Assembly: GCF_015711645.1 (NCBI RefSeq)
Contig: NZ_JABTEX010000006.1
Location: 1-64,000, forward strand
Direction of reading: 5' to 3'
Source of the DNA: Planomonospora sp. ID82291
GTDB lineage: Bacteria; Actinomycetota; Actinomycetes; Streptosporangiales; Streptosporangiaceae
DNA length: 64,000 nucleotides
This document shows positions 48,296-56,423 of the stretch, piece after piece. The notes beneath the pieces are model-generated. The model did no database searches and had not been told where the DNA came from. It worked only from the letters and a program-made list of their open reading frames with translations. The position numbers were made by a program, and so were the translations under genes. Every line of letters begins with the position of its first letter. Positions within the stretch are counted from its first letter, which is position 1.

Positions 48296-48529
48296 ATGAC
48301 GCGCCCGCCCGCCACGCCCGCGCCGTGCTCCTGCCCGCCGCGTCCCGCCGTGCTCCACCTCGTCGAGACCGACCGCGCAACCTTCTGGCCCGGCCTGCTG
48401 TTCACCAACCTCGGCACGTCGGCCTACCTGCACATCGCCCACCTCGACAGCACCTACAGCATCGCGCACCTGTCCGGAGAGGACCTGCGCTACCTGAAGC
48501 GCCACGTGGCCGCCTGCGGCTGCCCCTGA
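48296..48529 (+). CDS. Unknown small phage protein
   Basis: 77 residues behind GGAGACCAGCCACC. PCSCPPRP near the start and CGCP at the end; the middle (TNLGTSAYLHIAHLDSTYSI) is beta-prone. Function unknown. Confidence 0.5.
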   Translation: MTRPPATPAPCSCPPRPAVLHLVETDRATFWPGLLFTNLGTSAYLHIAHLDSTYSIAHLSGEDLRYLKRHVAACGCP

Positions 48530-48549
48530 CCTTCCCCTGCCCCGTTCGC

Positions 48550-48576
48550 GGCGCGGCCGACGCACCCGGCCGCGCC
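48550..48576 (+). terminator. Intercistronic hairpin
   Basis: GGCGCGGCCG and CGGCCGCGCC form a 10-bp stem with a 7-nt loop before the 48605 gene. Confidence 0.5.
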
Positions 48577-48604
48577 GCCCTCTCTCCCCGTAGGAACATC
48601 CCCT

Positions 48605-49732
48605 TTGACCACGCTCAAGGCCGCGCCCGCCGCCGATCTCGCCGAAATGATCACTGCGAACAACCGGGAGTCCGTTCGGCGCTGGAAGGCCTTCCCCTTC
48701 GCCGCCCCCTACATCGCGACCGTCGGCGAGGCGGCCCGCACCGGTGCTCTGCCGCCCATCCCCGACGGCCTCGCCGCCCTGATGGACCGCAACCCGCGCG
48801 CCGGCCAGGACCTCGTCTTCACCGCCCAGCAGCACGCCGCCTGCCGCCTGTGGAAGCGCTACCGCATCACCTACGCGATCGACCGCACCCTGTGGCACGA
48901 GCTGGGGGAAAGCGACCCGGGTGACATCATCCCCGCCAACCTGTTCGACCAGCTCCCGCACTCCGACCCGTTCATCTGCTTTCCCGAGCCGCTGCTGATC
49001 GACGACGGCGGCGACCTGGTGGAGAAGGTCGTCGGGGTGTTCCTGTCGGGCCGCCGATCGGAGACGGTTCCCGACGCCGCCGTCGCCGCCTACGGCGACC
49101 TGGGCCTGGTGCCTCCCAAGGGCACGACGATCACCATCCAGTGCTCCACCCACCACCCCGAACGCGACGTGATCGCGCTGACCTTCGTCGGCGTCATGCA
49201 CCGCCGCGACGGGCGCCCCCACACCCCGGGCGGCATTCCCGACCTGGTCTGGACGCACGTCAGCTTCGGCTTGGACGCCGACGCGACGGTGGCCGAACTC
49301 GTCGACGGCTGCCTCTCCCGCTTCCCCAGTGCCAACGGTGGGCGAGGCGTCGGGGTGATGCTGCGCCGCGCCGTGTCCCTGCTGATCTACCTGTGCGCCG
49401 TCAACGCCGAGATCGACGCCGCGCCGCCCGCGCCAGCACCGCGAGGCAGGGGCAAGGGCCGGGGCGCGGCACGGCCGAAACCGCCGCGCGTGATGAACGT
49501 CGGCTACCGGATCGGCGCAAAGCTGCGCGCCTACCGCGCCGCGAGCGCCCGCCGCGCTTCCGCGGGCGGACCGGATGACCGCAGTGTGCCCCCGCATCTG
49601 CGCCGGGCGCACTTCCACACCTTCCGGCACGGCAAGGGCCGAAAGCTGAGGAAGGTCACGTGGCTGCCGCCGATCCCGGTCAACTTCGACAAGGAGGCCG
49701 ACAAGACCACCGTCATCCCCGTCCCTGCCTGA
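48605..49732 (+). CDS. AcrVA2-like family protein
   Basis: 375 residues from TTG at 48605 behind GTAGGAACATCCCC. The C-terminus has RVMNVGYRIGAKLRAYRAAS, PHLRRAHFHTFRHGKGRKLR and TWLPPIPVN, the pattern I recall from the AcrVA2-related family widespread on plasmids. The middle has LRRAVSLLIYLCAVNAEID, also usual for it. AcrVA2 itself blocks Cas12a by triggering loss of its mRNA during translation, but most relatives are untested. Family call from memory. Confidence 0.5.
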   Translation: MTTLKAAPAADLAEMITANNRESVRRWKAFPFAAPYIATVGEAARTGALPPIPDGLAALMDRNPRAGQDLVFTAQQHAACRLWKRYRITYAIDRTLWHELGESDPGDIIPANLFDQLPHSDPFICFPEPLLIDDGGDLVEKVVGVFLSGRRSETVPDAAVAAYGDLGLVPPKGTTITIQCSTHHPERDVIALTFVGVMHRRDGRPHTPGGIPDLVWTHVSFGLDADATVAELVDGCLSRFPSANGGRGVGVMLRRAVSLLIYLCAVNAEIDAAPPAPAPRGRGKGRGAARPKPPRVMNVGYRIGAKLRAYRAASARRASAGGPDDRSVPPHLRRAHFHTFRHGKGRKLRKVTWLPPIPVNFDKEADKTTVIPVPA

Positions 49733-49794
49733 CCGCCCCGCTCTTCCACCCGGCGCCGCCCCTGGGCCGCGCCCGCCTTCCCCAGGAGCACCTG

Positions 49795-50421
49795 TTGACC
49801 CGCATCTACTACGACACCGAATTCCACGACACGGGCAGCAGCATCGACACCATCTCCATCGGCCTGGTCGCCGGCGAACGCGAGTACTACGCCGTCAGCG
49901 CCGACTTCGACCAGAAACGGGTGTACGGCCACGAGTGGCTGCGCGCCAACGTGATGCCGCACCTGCCGCTGGCCAGCGGCCCGGCCGCGCCGGACGCATG
50001 GCTCGACCTGAACCATCCGCACGTCAAACCGCGCGCCCAGATCGCCGAGGAGGTGTATGCGTTCATCGCGGCGGCCCCCGAGCCGGAGCTATGGGCGTAC
50101 TACAGCGCCTTCGACCACGTCGCTCTGGCGTGGCTGGCCGGTCGGCCCATGGTGCAGCTGCCCCGCGGGGTGCCGTGGCGGACCAACGACCTGGAGCAGG
50201 AGGCCGCCCGGCTCGGTAACCCCAAGCTGCCGGTACAGGAGGCCGGTGAGCACTACGCCCTAGCCGATGCCCGGCACAACCAGGTGGTGGGGGAGTACCT
50301 GGCCGAGCTGGCCGAGCGCCGAGTCCCGCTCAACGGGCGCCTGTACGACGTCGCCGCCTTTGAGTGGAACGACGGCTTCGCGGGAGAGGAGCGGTGGACG
50401 GTGTACGGCCATCGTGTGTGA
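49795..50421 (+). CDS. Rv2179c-like 3'-5' exonuclease (DEDD type)
   Basis: 208 residues from TTG at 49795 behind CAGGAGCACCTG. Exo I motif YYDTEFHDTG supplies the D and E. AYYSAFDHVALAW is the exo II region, and HYALADARHNQ is exo III, with H and D. The mycobacterial relative Rv2179c degrades RNA 3' ends in vitro. Here it may trim RNA alongside the ligase and Thg1 functions of the same element. Last gene of its operon. Confidence 0.72.
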   Translation: MTRIYYDTEFHDTGSSIDTISIGLVAGEREYYAVSADFDQKRVYGHEWLRANVMPHLPLASGPAAPDAWLDLNHPHVKPRAQIAEEVYAFIAAAPEPELWAYYSAFDHVALAWLAGRPMVQLPRGVPWRTNDLEQEAARLGNPKLPVQEAGEHYALADARHNQVVGEYLAELAERRVPLNGRLYDVAAFEWNDGFAGEERWTVYGHRV

Positions 50422-50455
50422 GCGCGGGGGTGCCGCGCCGCACTATGGGCTCGAC

Positions 50456-50515
50456 TTGCCAGCCTATTAACGATCCTATATTATTTTTATCACAATGAAG
50501 GGCTTCCCTTTCGGT
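50456..50515 (+). promoter_or_regulatory. TTAAC-type promoter with short leader hairpin
   Basis: -35 TTGCCA (50456-50461), 15-nt spacer with ATTAAC, -10 TATATT (50477-50482). The leader has only a short AAGGG/CCCTT pairing (50498-50510). It drives 50549 onward. Confidence 0.72.
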
Positions 50516-50548
50516 TCGGTCCCCGAGCCGGACCCCAGAAAGACACCC

Positions 50549-50665
50549 TTGAATGATCGCCGTCACCCCCGCCGCACCTTCAGCGCTAGCGTCACCCTTG
50601 AAGCCCTTGACGGCGGCCCCGCCGTGATCACCATAAGCGACGGACAAGTCATCGCCGACTGGTGA
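50549..50665 (+). CDS. Very small protein
   Basis: 38 residues from TTG at 50549 behind AGAAAGACACCC: a basic start (NDRRHPRRTF), then LDGGPAVITISDGQVIADW. GPAVIT recurs in the interrupted 39-codon gene at 41025. An overlapping ATG frame at 50553 looks less protein-like. Confidence 0.4.
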   Translation: MNDRRHPRRTFSASVTLEALDGGPAVITISDGQVIADW

Positions 50666-50672
50666 AGTTCCG

Positions 50673-50707
50673 CCCTGTGCTCCGCGCCGACCGCGCGGAG
50701 CACAGGG
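50673..50707 (+). terminator. Intercistronic hairpin
   Basis: A 14-bp perfect stem (CCCTGTGCTCCGCG with its complement) and 7-nt loop, just after the 50665 stop. Confidence 0.55.
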
Positions 50708-50737
50708 CTCCCCGCCCCCTCCCAAGAAAGGCCCGCC

Positions 50738-51133
50738 ATGGCCACCGTCACCACCGACTCGCTACTCACCGCCCTGCGCACCCACCTGGACCGGGCGGGT
50801 TTCTACAGTCTCGCCCGGCTTTACGACAACGACAGCGCCATCCGCGACCAGTTGCGGCCGCTGCCGTGCCCGCCGCCGTGTGCGCCTCCGCCCGGTGACC
50901 GCGCGGCCCGCTGGGCGGAGGTCGTCGTACGCGGCCACGGCAGCGAGTTCGCCACCGTGCTGGTGTCGCTGTGCCCGCACGGCGAGCCCCACTTCGACGT
51001 CTTCCCCGACCACAGCGACCCCGGGCACGACGAGGCGACCAAGGCGGCCGTCGCCGCCCAGGACACCGCCGCCGTGCGCACCTTCACTTTTACCCGCGAC
51101 GCCGCAGACCACTTGCGCCACCTGTTCCGTTGA
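50738..51133 (+). CDS. Unknown phage protein
   Basis: 131 residues behind AGAAAGGCCCGCC. A helical N-terminus (SLLTALRTHLDRAGFYSLAR), a Pro/Cys linker (CPPPCAPPP) and a beta region (EVVVRGHGSEFATVLVSLCP). No family recognised. Confidence 0.5.
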   Translation: MATVTTDSLLTALRTHLDRAGFYSLARLYDNDSAIRDQLRPLPCPPPCAPPPGDRAARWAEVVVRGHGSEFATVLVSLCPHGEPHFDVFPDHSDPGHDEATKAAVAAQDTAAVRTFTFTRDAADHLRHLFR

Positions 51134-51191
51134 CCGCCGGACGCCGCAGCCCCGCGCCCGGCGCACTCCGCTCACCTGCGAAAGGACCCGT

Positions 51192-51958
51192 GTGGGAGCC
51201 ACCTTCAAGACCGACGGCCGTATCGGCGTCAGCCCGCCGCTGCCCGCCCGCGCCATCGCCCCCGGCAGCCCCACCTGCCCGCAAACCGCCCCAGCGACGG
51301 CGATCCGCCCGTCGACCTGATCTTCGACATCGCAGAAGACCCCGCAGGCGGCGAACGGGCAGCCCGGGGACTCGTCGCCGCCTGCGACTACCCCAGCCGC
51401 TTCGGCGACCTGGCCGACCAGTGGCAGGCCCTCATCGACGCCCACCCCCACTACGTCTTCACCGGGACCGTCGTCTTCACCGGTGAGGACCCCGACGACG
51501 TCAACACCATCACCGCCGTCGGCGGCCACGCCGTCTTCGCCGGCGACCCGGACTTCCCCGACGACTTCGGTACCGGCACCGCACGCGAGACGAAACCCCC
51601 CGCCTCCCCGCACGCCGGCCACACCGCCGCGGCGACCGATCCGTGGGCGCACCTGGCCACCCGCTACAGCGTGCACCGCCGCCCGCCCGGCAGCCCCGGC
51701 TACCACCCCGAAGACACCGTCCACGTCGTGCGCCGCGACGAGCTGCGCGCCGTCGATAACGACGGTTTCTACACGGTCGAGCCCCGGCACCCGTGGCTGA
51801 TCGTCCATGGCCGCCGCGACGACCGACTGTGGGATGAGGCGCTCGCCGACTGGGACGCGTTCGACGACGACCTGGACCGGCTGACGATGGACCGCGACGA
51901 CGCGATCACGACCGCCCACCGCATCCTCGGCATCGAGGAGCACCCCGTACGCCCGTAG
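51192..51958 (+). pseudogene. Frameshifted gene related to 52759-53217
   Basis: GTG at 51192 behind GAAAGGACCC opens a frame (GATFKTDGRIGVSPPLP) that stops at 51320. A second frame, open over at least 51266-51958 with no start before 51671, codes PPVDLIFDIAEDPAGGERAA and, later, DPWAHLATRYSVHRRPPGSP. That segment matches DPHAHLATRYTVHNAPPGSP of the 52759 protein, so it is real coding sequence. A one-base indel near 51240-51270 (a C run) or programmed slippage would join them. A sequencing error is possible. Confidence 0.5.
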
Positions 51959-51980
51959 CCTTCAGCGCCGCGTACAATCA

Positions 51981-52008
51981 ATCATCAATTTATTAACTAT
52001 CATATACT
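51981..52008 (+). promoter_or_regulatory. TTAAC-type promoter
   Basis: Spacer ATTAAC (51992-51997) and -10 TATACT (52003-52008); the -35 (ATCATC) is poor. The leader has no clear consensus hairpin. It drives 52081 and 52759. Confidence 0.65.
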
Positions 52009-52080
52009 GTTCATGTGTTTTTAAAGTGCTTCCCTGGTGGGTGGCGCTTCACCCTCCCGCCCGTCAAGGAGAACCACTTC

Positions 52081-52689
52081 GTGACCTCACCCCTGGTCTG
52101 GACCAAGAAGACCATCGGCCGCTCCCGCACCTCCCAACACGGCCACCTTGGCGATGTGCTGCTGTTCGTCATCAACCCGCCCACGGGCGCGACCAGCCAG
52201 CTGGTCGACGCTGACGGCACCCCCGCAGGGCCCGTGGTCGCCAGCGGGTGGACGCTCACCAGCTACCTGCCCGCCAGCGACCGCCAGCCGAACGTCTACC
52301 CGGTCAAGAGCGCCGCCGACGGCAAGGCCACCGCTGAGCGGCTGCTGATCGACTTCCACCGTCTGCTGGACCCCCACATCGACACCTGCTCGCGCTACAC
52401 CATCGACATCAACCCGGTGCCGCCCACCGACCTCGCCTACAATCCCGACCAGCGCGTCTACGTCGAGCGCGGCCCTCACGGGTGGGCGGTGCGCCACAGC
52501 ACCCCCGCAGGGCCCATCTACAACTTCGCCACCGGCCTGTGGACCGAACTGGACAAGAACGGCGACCTGGCCGACTACGACGTCAAGGACCTCGACAACC
52601 CCGACGGGCCCGCCACCCACCGCAACGACTGGGAGCGGCCTTTCGAGGAGGCGCGGAAGACGGCCTACGCCATCCTCGGCATGCCCTAA
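52081..52689 (+). CDS. Unknown phage protein
   Basis: 202 residues from GTG at 52081 behind AAGGAGAACCACTTC. It mixes beta and polar segments (GWTLTSYLPASDRQPNVYPV, DTCSRYTIDINPVPPTDLAY). No family recognised. Confidence 0.5.
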   Translation: MTSPLVWTKKTIGRSRTSQHGHLGDVLLFVINPPTGATSQLVDADGTPAGPVVASGWTLTSYLPASDRQPNVYPVKSAADGKATAERLLIDFHRLLDPHIDTCSRYTIDINPVPPTDLAYNPDQRVYVERGPHGWAVRHSTPAGPIYNFATGLWTELDKNGDLADYDVKDLDNPDGPATHRNDWERPFEEARKTAYAILGMP

Positions 52690-52758
52690 CTCCCCGCGGG
52701 TGGGTGCCTGCGCGGCGCCCACCCCACCCTGTCCTCTCACCACGCTGATGGAGTCCGC

Positions 52759-53217
52759 ATGCAGCCCACCTTCAACACCGTCCGCGCCGACATCCTCACC
52801 CTGCTGGACGGCATCGCGCTGGACGAGTCCACCGCCTGGTTCCTCGACCACCTCATCCGCGACCAAGTCGTCGATGGCACCACCGGCCGCTTCACCGCCC
52901 TGCTCGGCCAGATTTGCGCCGGCCTGACCGACCCGCATGCCCACCTGGCCACCCGCTACACCGTTCACAACGCCCCACCCGGCAGCCCCGAGCACGACCC
53001 GCTGCGCAGCGTCCACGGCGTCCCCCACGACGGCGGCTGGCTGATCCGCCGGCACGACCCCGACGGACCCCTGCGGGACGGCGACCCCGCTCACGGCGGC
53101 TGCTGGTCGGCGCCCGGCACCGGCGCCATGGCCCGCTTCCTGTTCACCGACGTCGACACCGCGATCGCCGCCACGCACCGGGCCGTGGCAGCACCCGAAC
53201 CGGCGCTGTCCTTCTGA
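52759..53217 (+). CDS. Unknown phage protein, intact relative of 51192
   Basis: 152 residues behind GATGGAGTCCGC. Helical N-terminus (RADILTLLDGIALDESTAWF), then DPHAHLATRYTVHNAPPGSP shared with the frameshifted gene, and a Gly/Asp-rich C-terminus. Function unknown. Confidence 0.5.
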   Translation: MQPTFNTVRADILTLLDGIALDESTAWFLDHLIRDQVVDGTTGRFTALLGQICAGLTDPHAHLATRYTVHNAPPGSPEHDPLRSVHGVPHDGGWLIRRHDPDGPLRDGDPAHGGCWSAPGTGAMARFLFTDVDTAIAATHRAVAAPEPALSF

Positions 53218-53247
53218 CCCCGCCCCCGGGGCGGCAGGCCAGCAGCC

Positions 53248-53263
53248 GATGCGACGTAAGCTC
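53248..53263 (+). promoter_or_regulatory. GATGCGACGTAAGCTC element before endolysin
   Basis: Exact copy of 15681-15696. It ends 51 nt before the endolysin start, the same distance as the minus-strand GACATAAGCC copy to the tape measure start. Candidate late promoter or activator site. Confidence 0.5.
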
Positions 53264-53313
53264 GCCGCCCCGGCACTCTCCCGACGTCGATTTCCGGACT
53301 CGGGGGAGTTGCC

Positions 53314-54087
53314 GTGCAGAAGATCCAGGCCAGGTACTACACCAAGGGCCGCGTGCGACCGGTGCGCTTGATCGTGTGCCACTCAATGGAGGCGCCCGAG
53401 AAGCCCACCACCGCCGAGGCCGTCGCCCGCTGGTTCGCCACCAGCTCGCCGCGCACCTCCACGCACGTCAACGTCGACAACAACAGCATGGTCCGGTCAG
53501 TGGACGACGGGGACACCGCCTGGTGCGCTCCCAACGCGAACGCCGACGGCCTGCACGTCGAACTCACCGGCTACGCCCGCCAGACGCGCACCGAGTGGCT
53601 GGACGCCTTCTCCCGCGCGACGCTGGCCAACGCCGCGAAGGTCGTCGCCCGTTGGTGCAAGAAGTACAAGATCCCGGTGCGTAAGCTCACCCCGAGCGAG
53701 GTCGCCGCTGGCAAGAAGGGAATCTGCGGGCACGTGGACGTCACCCGCGCCTACCCGGGCACCGGTGACCACACCGACCCGGGCAAGCACTTCCCGTGGG
53801 ATGTGTTCCTGTCCATGGTCCGCGCTGAGCTCGGCGATAAGCCCGCCGCGCCGCCGCGGTTCACCCGCGTCCTGGTCTACACCAAGGGCAAGGCGTTCCT
53901 GCGCGGCGCCGACGTCGAGGCGTTCCAGGCGCGCCTGGCCGATCACGGCATCGACGTCGAGGTCGACGGTGTGTACGGCCCGGCCACCGTCAAGGGCACC
54001 AGCGCGCTGCAGAGGAGGCTCGGGTTCATCGTTACCGGCACGGTGGACAAGGCGACGTGGAAGGCAGCCTTCGCCAAGGCCGCTTGA
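53314..54087 (+). CDS. Endolysin: N-acetylmuramoyl-L-alanine amidase with peptidoglycan-binding domain
   Basis: 257 residues from GTG at 53314 behind GGGGGAGTTGCC. The amidase-2/PGRP fold has zinc ligands in IVCHSMEAPE, the substrate-cleft STHVNVDNNS and KGICGHVDVTRAYPGTGDHT. A C-terminal peptidoglycan-binding repeat follows (~185-255, VDGVYGPATVKGTSALQRRL). It cuts the muramoyl-alanine bond at the end of the lytic cycle. There is no signal peptide, so a holin is needed; none is adjacent. It is followed by a strong terminator. Confidence 0.88.
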   Translation: MQKIQARYYTKGRVRPVRLIVCHSMEAPEKPTTAEAVARWFATSSPRTSTHVNVDNNSMVRSVDDGDTAWCAPNANADGLHVELTGYARQTRTEWLDAFSRATLANAAKVVARWCKKYKIPVRKLTPSEVAAGKKGICGHVDVTRAYPGTGDHTDPGKHFPWDVFLSMVRAELGDKPAAPPRFTRVLVYTKGKAFLRGADVEAFQARLADHGIDVEVDGVYGPATVKGTSALQRRLGFIVTGTVDKATWKAAFAKAA

Positions 54088-54098
54088 TGACGCTCACG

Positions 54099-54135
54099 GT
54101 GAAGGCCCGGCACCGCGATCGTGCCGGGCCTTCAC
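54099..54135 (+). terminator. Terminator after endolysin
   Basis: A 15-bp perfect stem (GTGAAGGCCCGGCAC with its complement) and 7-nt loop, 12 nt after the endolysin stop. Confidence 0.75.
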
Positions 54136-54232
54136 CATGTCCCTCACCGGCCGGGCGACAGCACGACGGACCGGCTCGCCCGCGCCAGCCTTCCTGCCGG
54201 TGCAGGCAGGGGGATTCCGCCGTGCAGCCGCC

Positions 54233-54418
54233 CTATATCGGACTCACTCCCCACACCCAGCGGGCCAGCTCGACCACGAACCGGCCCACGGCCGCGAGCG
54301 CCTGCACGACCTGCCACCGCGATTGGTCCGGTGCCCTGCCCAGGCGCCGCCGATGCCCTCTCCTCATGCGTAACCCCTTCCGAATGCAGAGACCGGCCTG
54401 ATCTCTGACCTGCTCCAC
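54233..54418 (-). CDS. Possible small membrane-associated protein
   Basis: 61 residues from ATG at 54418, basic at the start (RMRRGHRRRLGRAPDQSRW) with an amphipathic/hydrophobic end (LAAVGRFVVELARWVWG). Protein-like but without a strong ribosome site. The rest of 54136-54421 shows nothing else. Confidence 0.3.
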   Translation of the reverse strand: MEQVRDQAGLCIRKGLRMRRGHRRRLGRAPDQSRWQVVQALAAVGRFVVELARWVWGVSPI

Positions 54419-54421
54419 GCC

Positions 54422-54685
54422 CTACGGGACGAGGAACGGGAGCATCCGGATCTCCACATCGGGCCGCTCACCAACCTCGACCAACCGCTCCAGTTGCCCG
54501 CGCATCACCTCGCGGCCGCCTACCCGGCGCAGGAGGACCGCCTCGTCGAGCACCACGACGAACTGGATCAGGTGACCGGTACCGAGCAGCAGCCACTGAC
54601 GCGGAATACGCACGGGTGACCTGATCCATCGACTTCGGAGGAGATCTCGGGAACGGGGAGGCCAGCTTGATGACGGCGGAGGCAT
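54422..54685 (-). pseudogene. Truncated DUF5753-type regulator fragment
   Basis: The last ~60 residues (QWLLLGTGHLIQFVVVLDEA, LERLVEVGERPDVEIRMLPF) match the middle of DUF5753/Scr1-type actinomycete XRE regulators, but the HTH and the end of the domain are missing. It is probably a relic of host-type DNA captured here. Confidence 0.5.
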
Positions 54686-54753
54686 AGAAGCCCAGGTGAC
54701 CGCTCTCCGCCGGATCCCGGCCGGTTCGCGACGGCCAGGACCCGGCGCCTGCC

Positions 54754-55365
54754 CTACAACAGGACCGTGAGCGTGACCCACGTCGCCGCCGCCCCGGCCA
54801 CCGCTCCCGCAGCGGTCTGCGCGAGCGTGTGGTCCCGGATCATCACCCGCGACCAGGCGACCAACGCCACCACCACGGCCCCGGCCGCATATACCAGAGC
54901 CGGTGGCAGGAGCCACGCAAGCATCACGACCGAACCCCCGGCGACGGCCGTGTGGAAGCTGATCTTCCACAAGAGCGTGATCGGGCCCGTGACCGCCAGC
55001 GTCGCCAGCATGATGGCCACGCACGCCACCATCACGGCCGGGGCACCGAGCATGACCAGCAGCGCCAGCGCGATGAGGACCAGGGCGACGATCACCCCGA
55101 TCAGCCACGGCCGCTGCGCCCGGTCGGTGAGGTGCCGGTTGCCGAAACGGCCTGACTTCACACCGGCGACGATCACCACGGCGGGCACCCCGCCGCACAG
55201 CAGCGCCGCCAGCGCCCCCCATCCCACACCGGGCCACCCGGAGGTGACGGCGCCGACGGTGAGCGGCAAGGCGATCACCAGGTGAGCGGGCGCGAACACC
55301 TCGGTGAGCCAGTGGGCTGTCTTCAACGCCGCCGTCGAGCGGCTGCGGGTGTCGGCGGCGGTCAA
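54754..55365 (-). CDS. PAP2-like membrane phosphatase, cassette copy 1
   Basis: About 203 residues from TTG at 55365, overlapping the upstream stop by TTGA. Five to six membrane helices. PAP2-type residues appear late: KISFHTAVAGGSVV (SxH-like motif) and WSRVMIRDHTLAQTAAGA (SRxxxxxHxxxQ), with the usual final Asp replaced by Gln. PAP2 enzymes remove phosphate from membrane lipids, so the changed residue makes activity uncertain. Last gene of the four-gene cassette. Confidence 0.65.
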   Translation of the reverse strand: MTAADTRSRSTAALKTAHWLTEVFAPAHLVIALPLTVGAVTSGWPGVGWGALAALLCGGVPAVVIVAGVKSGRFGNRHLTDRAQRPWLIGVIVALVLIALALLVMLGAPAVMVACVAIMLATLAVTGPITLLWKISFHTAVAGGSVVMLAWLLPPALVYAAGAVVVALVAWSRVMIRDHTLAQTAAGAVAGAAATWVTLTVLL

Positions 55366-56423
55366 TGCGGCCTCGTCAGACTCACGTAGGCGCGCGACAC
55401 CTGGGCCAGCCATGCCGCTTCGGCCATCATGTCGGTACGAGCGGGTACGGTCTGCTCAGCCACGGCCAGCGCACCCGCAGGTGCAGTGAACGGCTCGCCC
55501 GCGCGGTAGGCGGCGATCGCGGCCGCCACCCAGTGCGCGGCCTGCTGGGTGTCGCTTTCCGACAGCGGGCCGGGCCCGTACGGCGTCAACGCCACCAGCG
55601 CTTCGCGGATTTCCACGGTGCGGCGCACCAACTGCTCATCGACGGTGGCGGCGTCCATGACGCTGTCGGGGAACAGGTCGGCCAGCTCGGAGTGCAATGG
55701 TTGCAGCGCCCGCACCGTCAGGTGCACCCGTAGGCGCCGCCACCCGGTGGCGACCGCCGGAATGCAGGTGCCGAGCGTGCACAGCAGCAAGCAGGCCGCC
55801 ATGACCCAGCGGGCTTGGGTCAGCTTCAGGAAACCGGGACCGGCGATGAGCAGGGCGTACAGCGTGTACAGCGGGGAGCCGATGCCGATGAGCATGCCGG
55901 CGCCCAAGATACCCATGCCGAGCCGGGTGGTGCCGGGGTCGTCGGCGCTGCCGCGGCCGAGCGCGTACCGCAGGGAGACGTAGCCGGACACGGCCAGGGC
56001 CAGCCCGAGGAAGCCGTCGAACACGCCGAAGTACCAGCCGGCCGCGACGCTGCCGTCCCAGTCCTCCATCTCGCCGACCCGATGGTCGGCGGCGTCGTGC
56101 GCGATGACCAGCGCCCAGCCGGTGACGCCGGCCGCGAACCACACGATGCGGGTGTTGCGGCCGGTGACGGCCATGGTGAACGCGGCGACCGAAGCCGCGC
56201 CGACTGTGATGGCCACCCGTTTGGCCAGCGGCGTGAACTCCCAGCCGACGAGCGCGTTGAACCAGCCGGAGACGGCTGGCAGGGTCAGCGTCCAGCCGAT
56301 CGCCAGCGACAGGAAGGTCAGCCACAGCGAGCGGGCGCCGTTGGAGCTGCGGACGGCCGGGGCGCGCCACAGGACGACGGCCCACAGCACGGCCAACACG
56401 AGGTACTGCCGGATCTCAGCCAC
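55362..56423 (-). CDS. MAB_1171c-like multipass membrane protein, cassette copy 1
   Basis: 353 residues from GTG at 56423, overlapping the metallopeptidase stop. Seven predicted helices in the first ~230 residues, including a conserved DWDGSVAAGWYF segment, then a cytoplasmic helical domain (VDEQLVRRTVEIREALVALT) of ~120 residues. Such proteins are named putative transporters in actinobacteria, but the layout also fits a membrane sensor. Paralogous to 58063-59124. Confidence 0.65.
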   Translation of the reverse strand: MAEIRQYLVLAVLWAVVLWRAPAVRSSNGARSLWLTFLSLAIGWTLTLPAVSGWFNALVGWEFTPLAKRVAITVGAASVAAFTMAVTGRNTRIVWFAAGVTGWALVIAHDAADHRVGEMEDWDGSVAAGWYFGVFDGFLGLALAVSGYVSLRYALGRGSADDPGTTRLGMGILGAGMLIGIGSPLYTLYALLIAGPGFLKLTQARWVMAACLLLCTLGTCIPAVATGWRRLRVHLTVRALQPLHSELADLFPDSVMDAATVDEQLVRRTVEIREALVALTPYGPGPLSESDTQQAAHWVAAAIAAYRAGEPFTAPAGALAVAEQTVPARTDMMAEAAWLAQVSRAYVSLTRPH

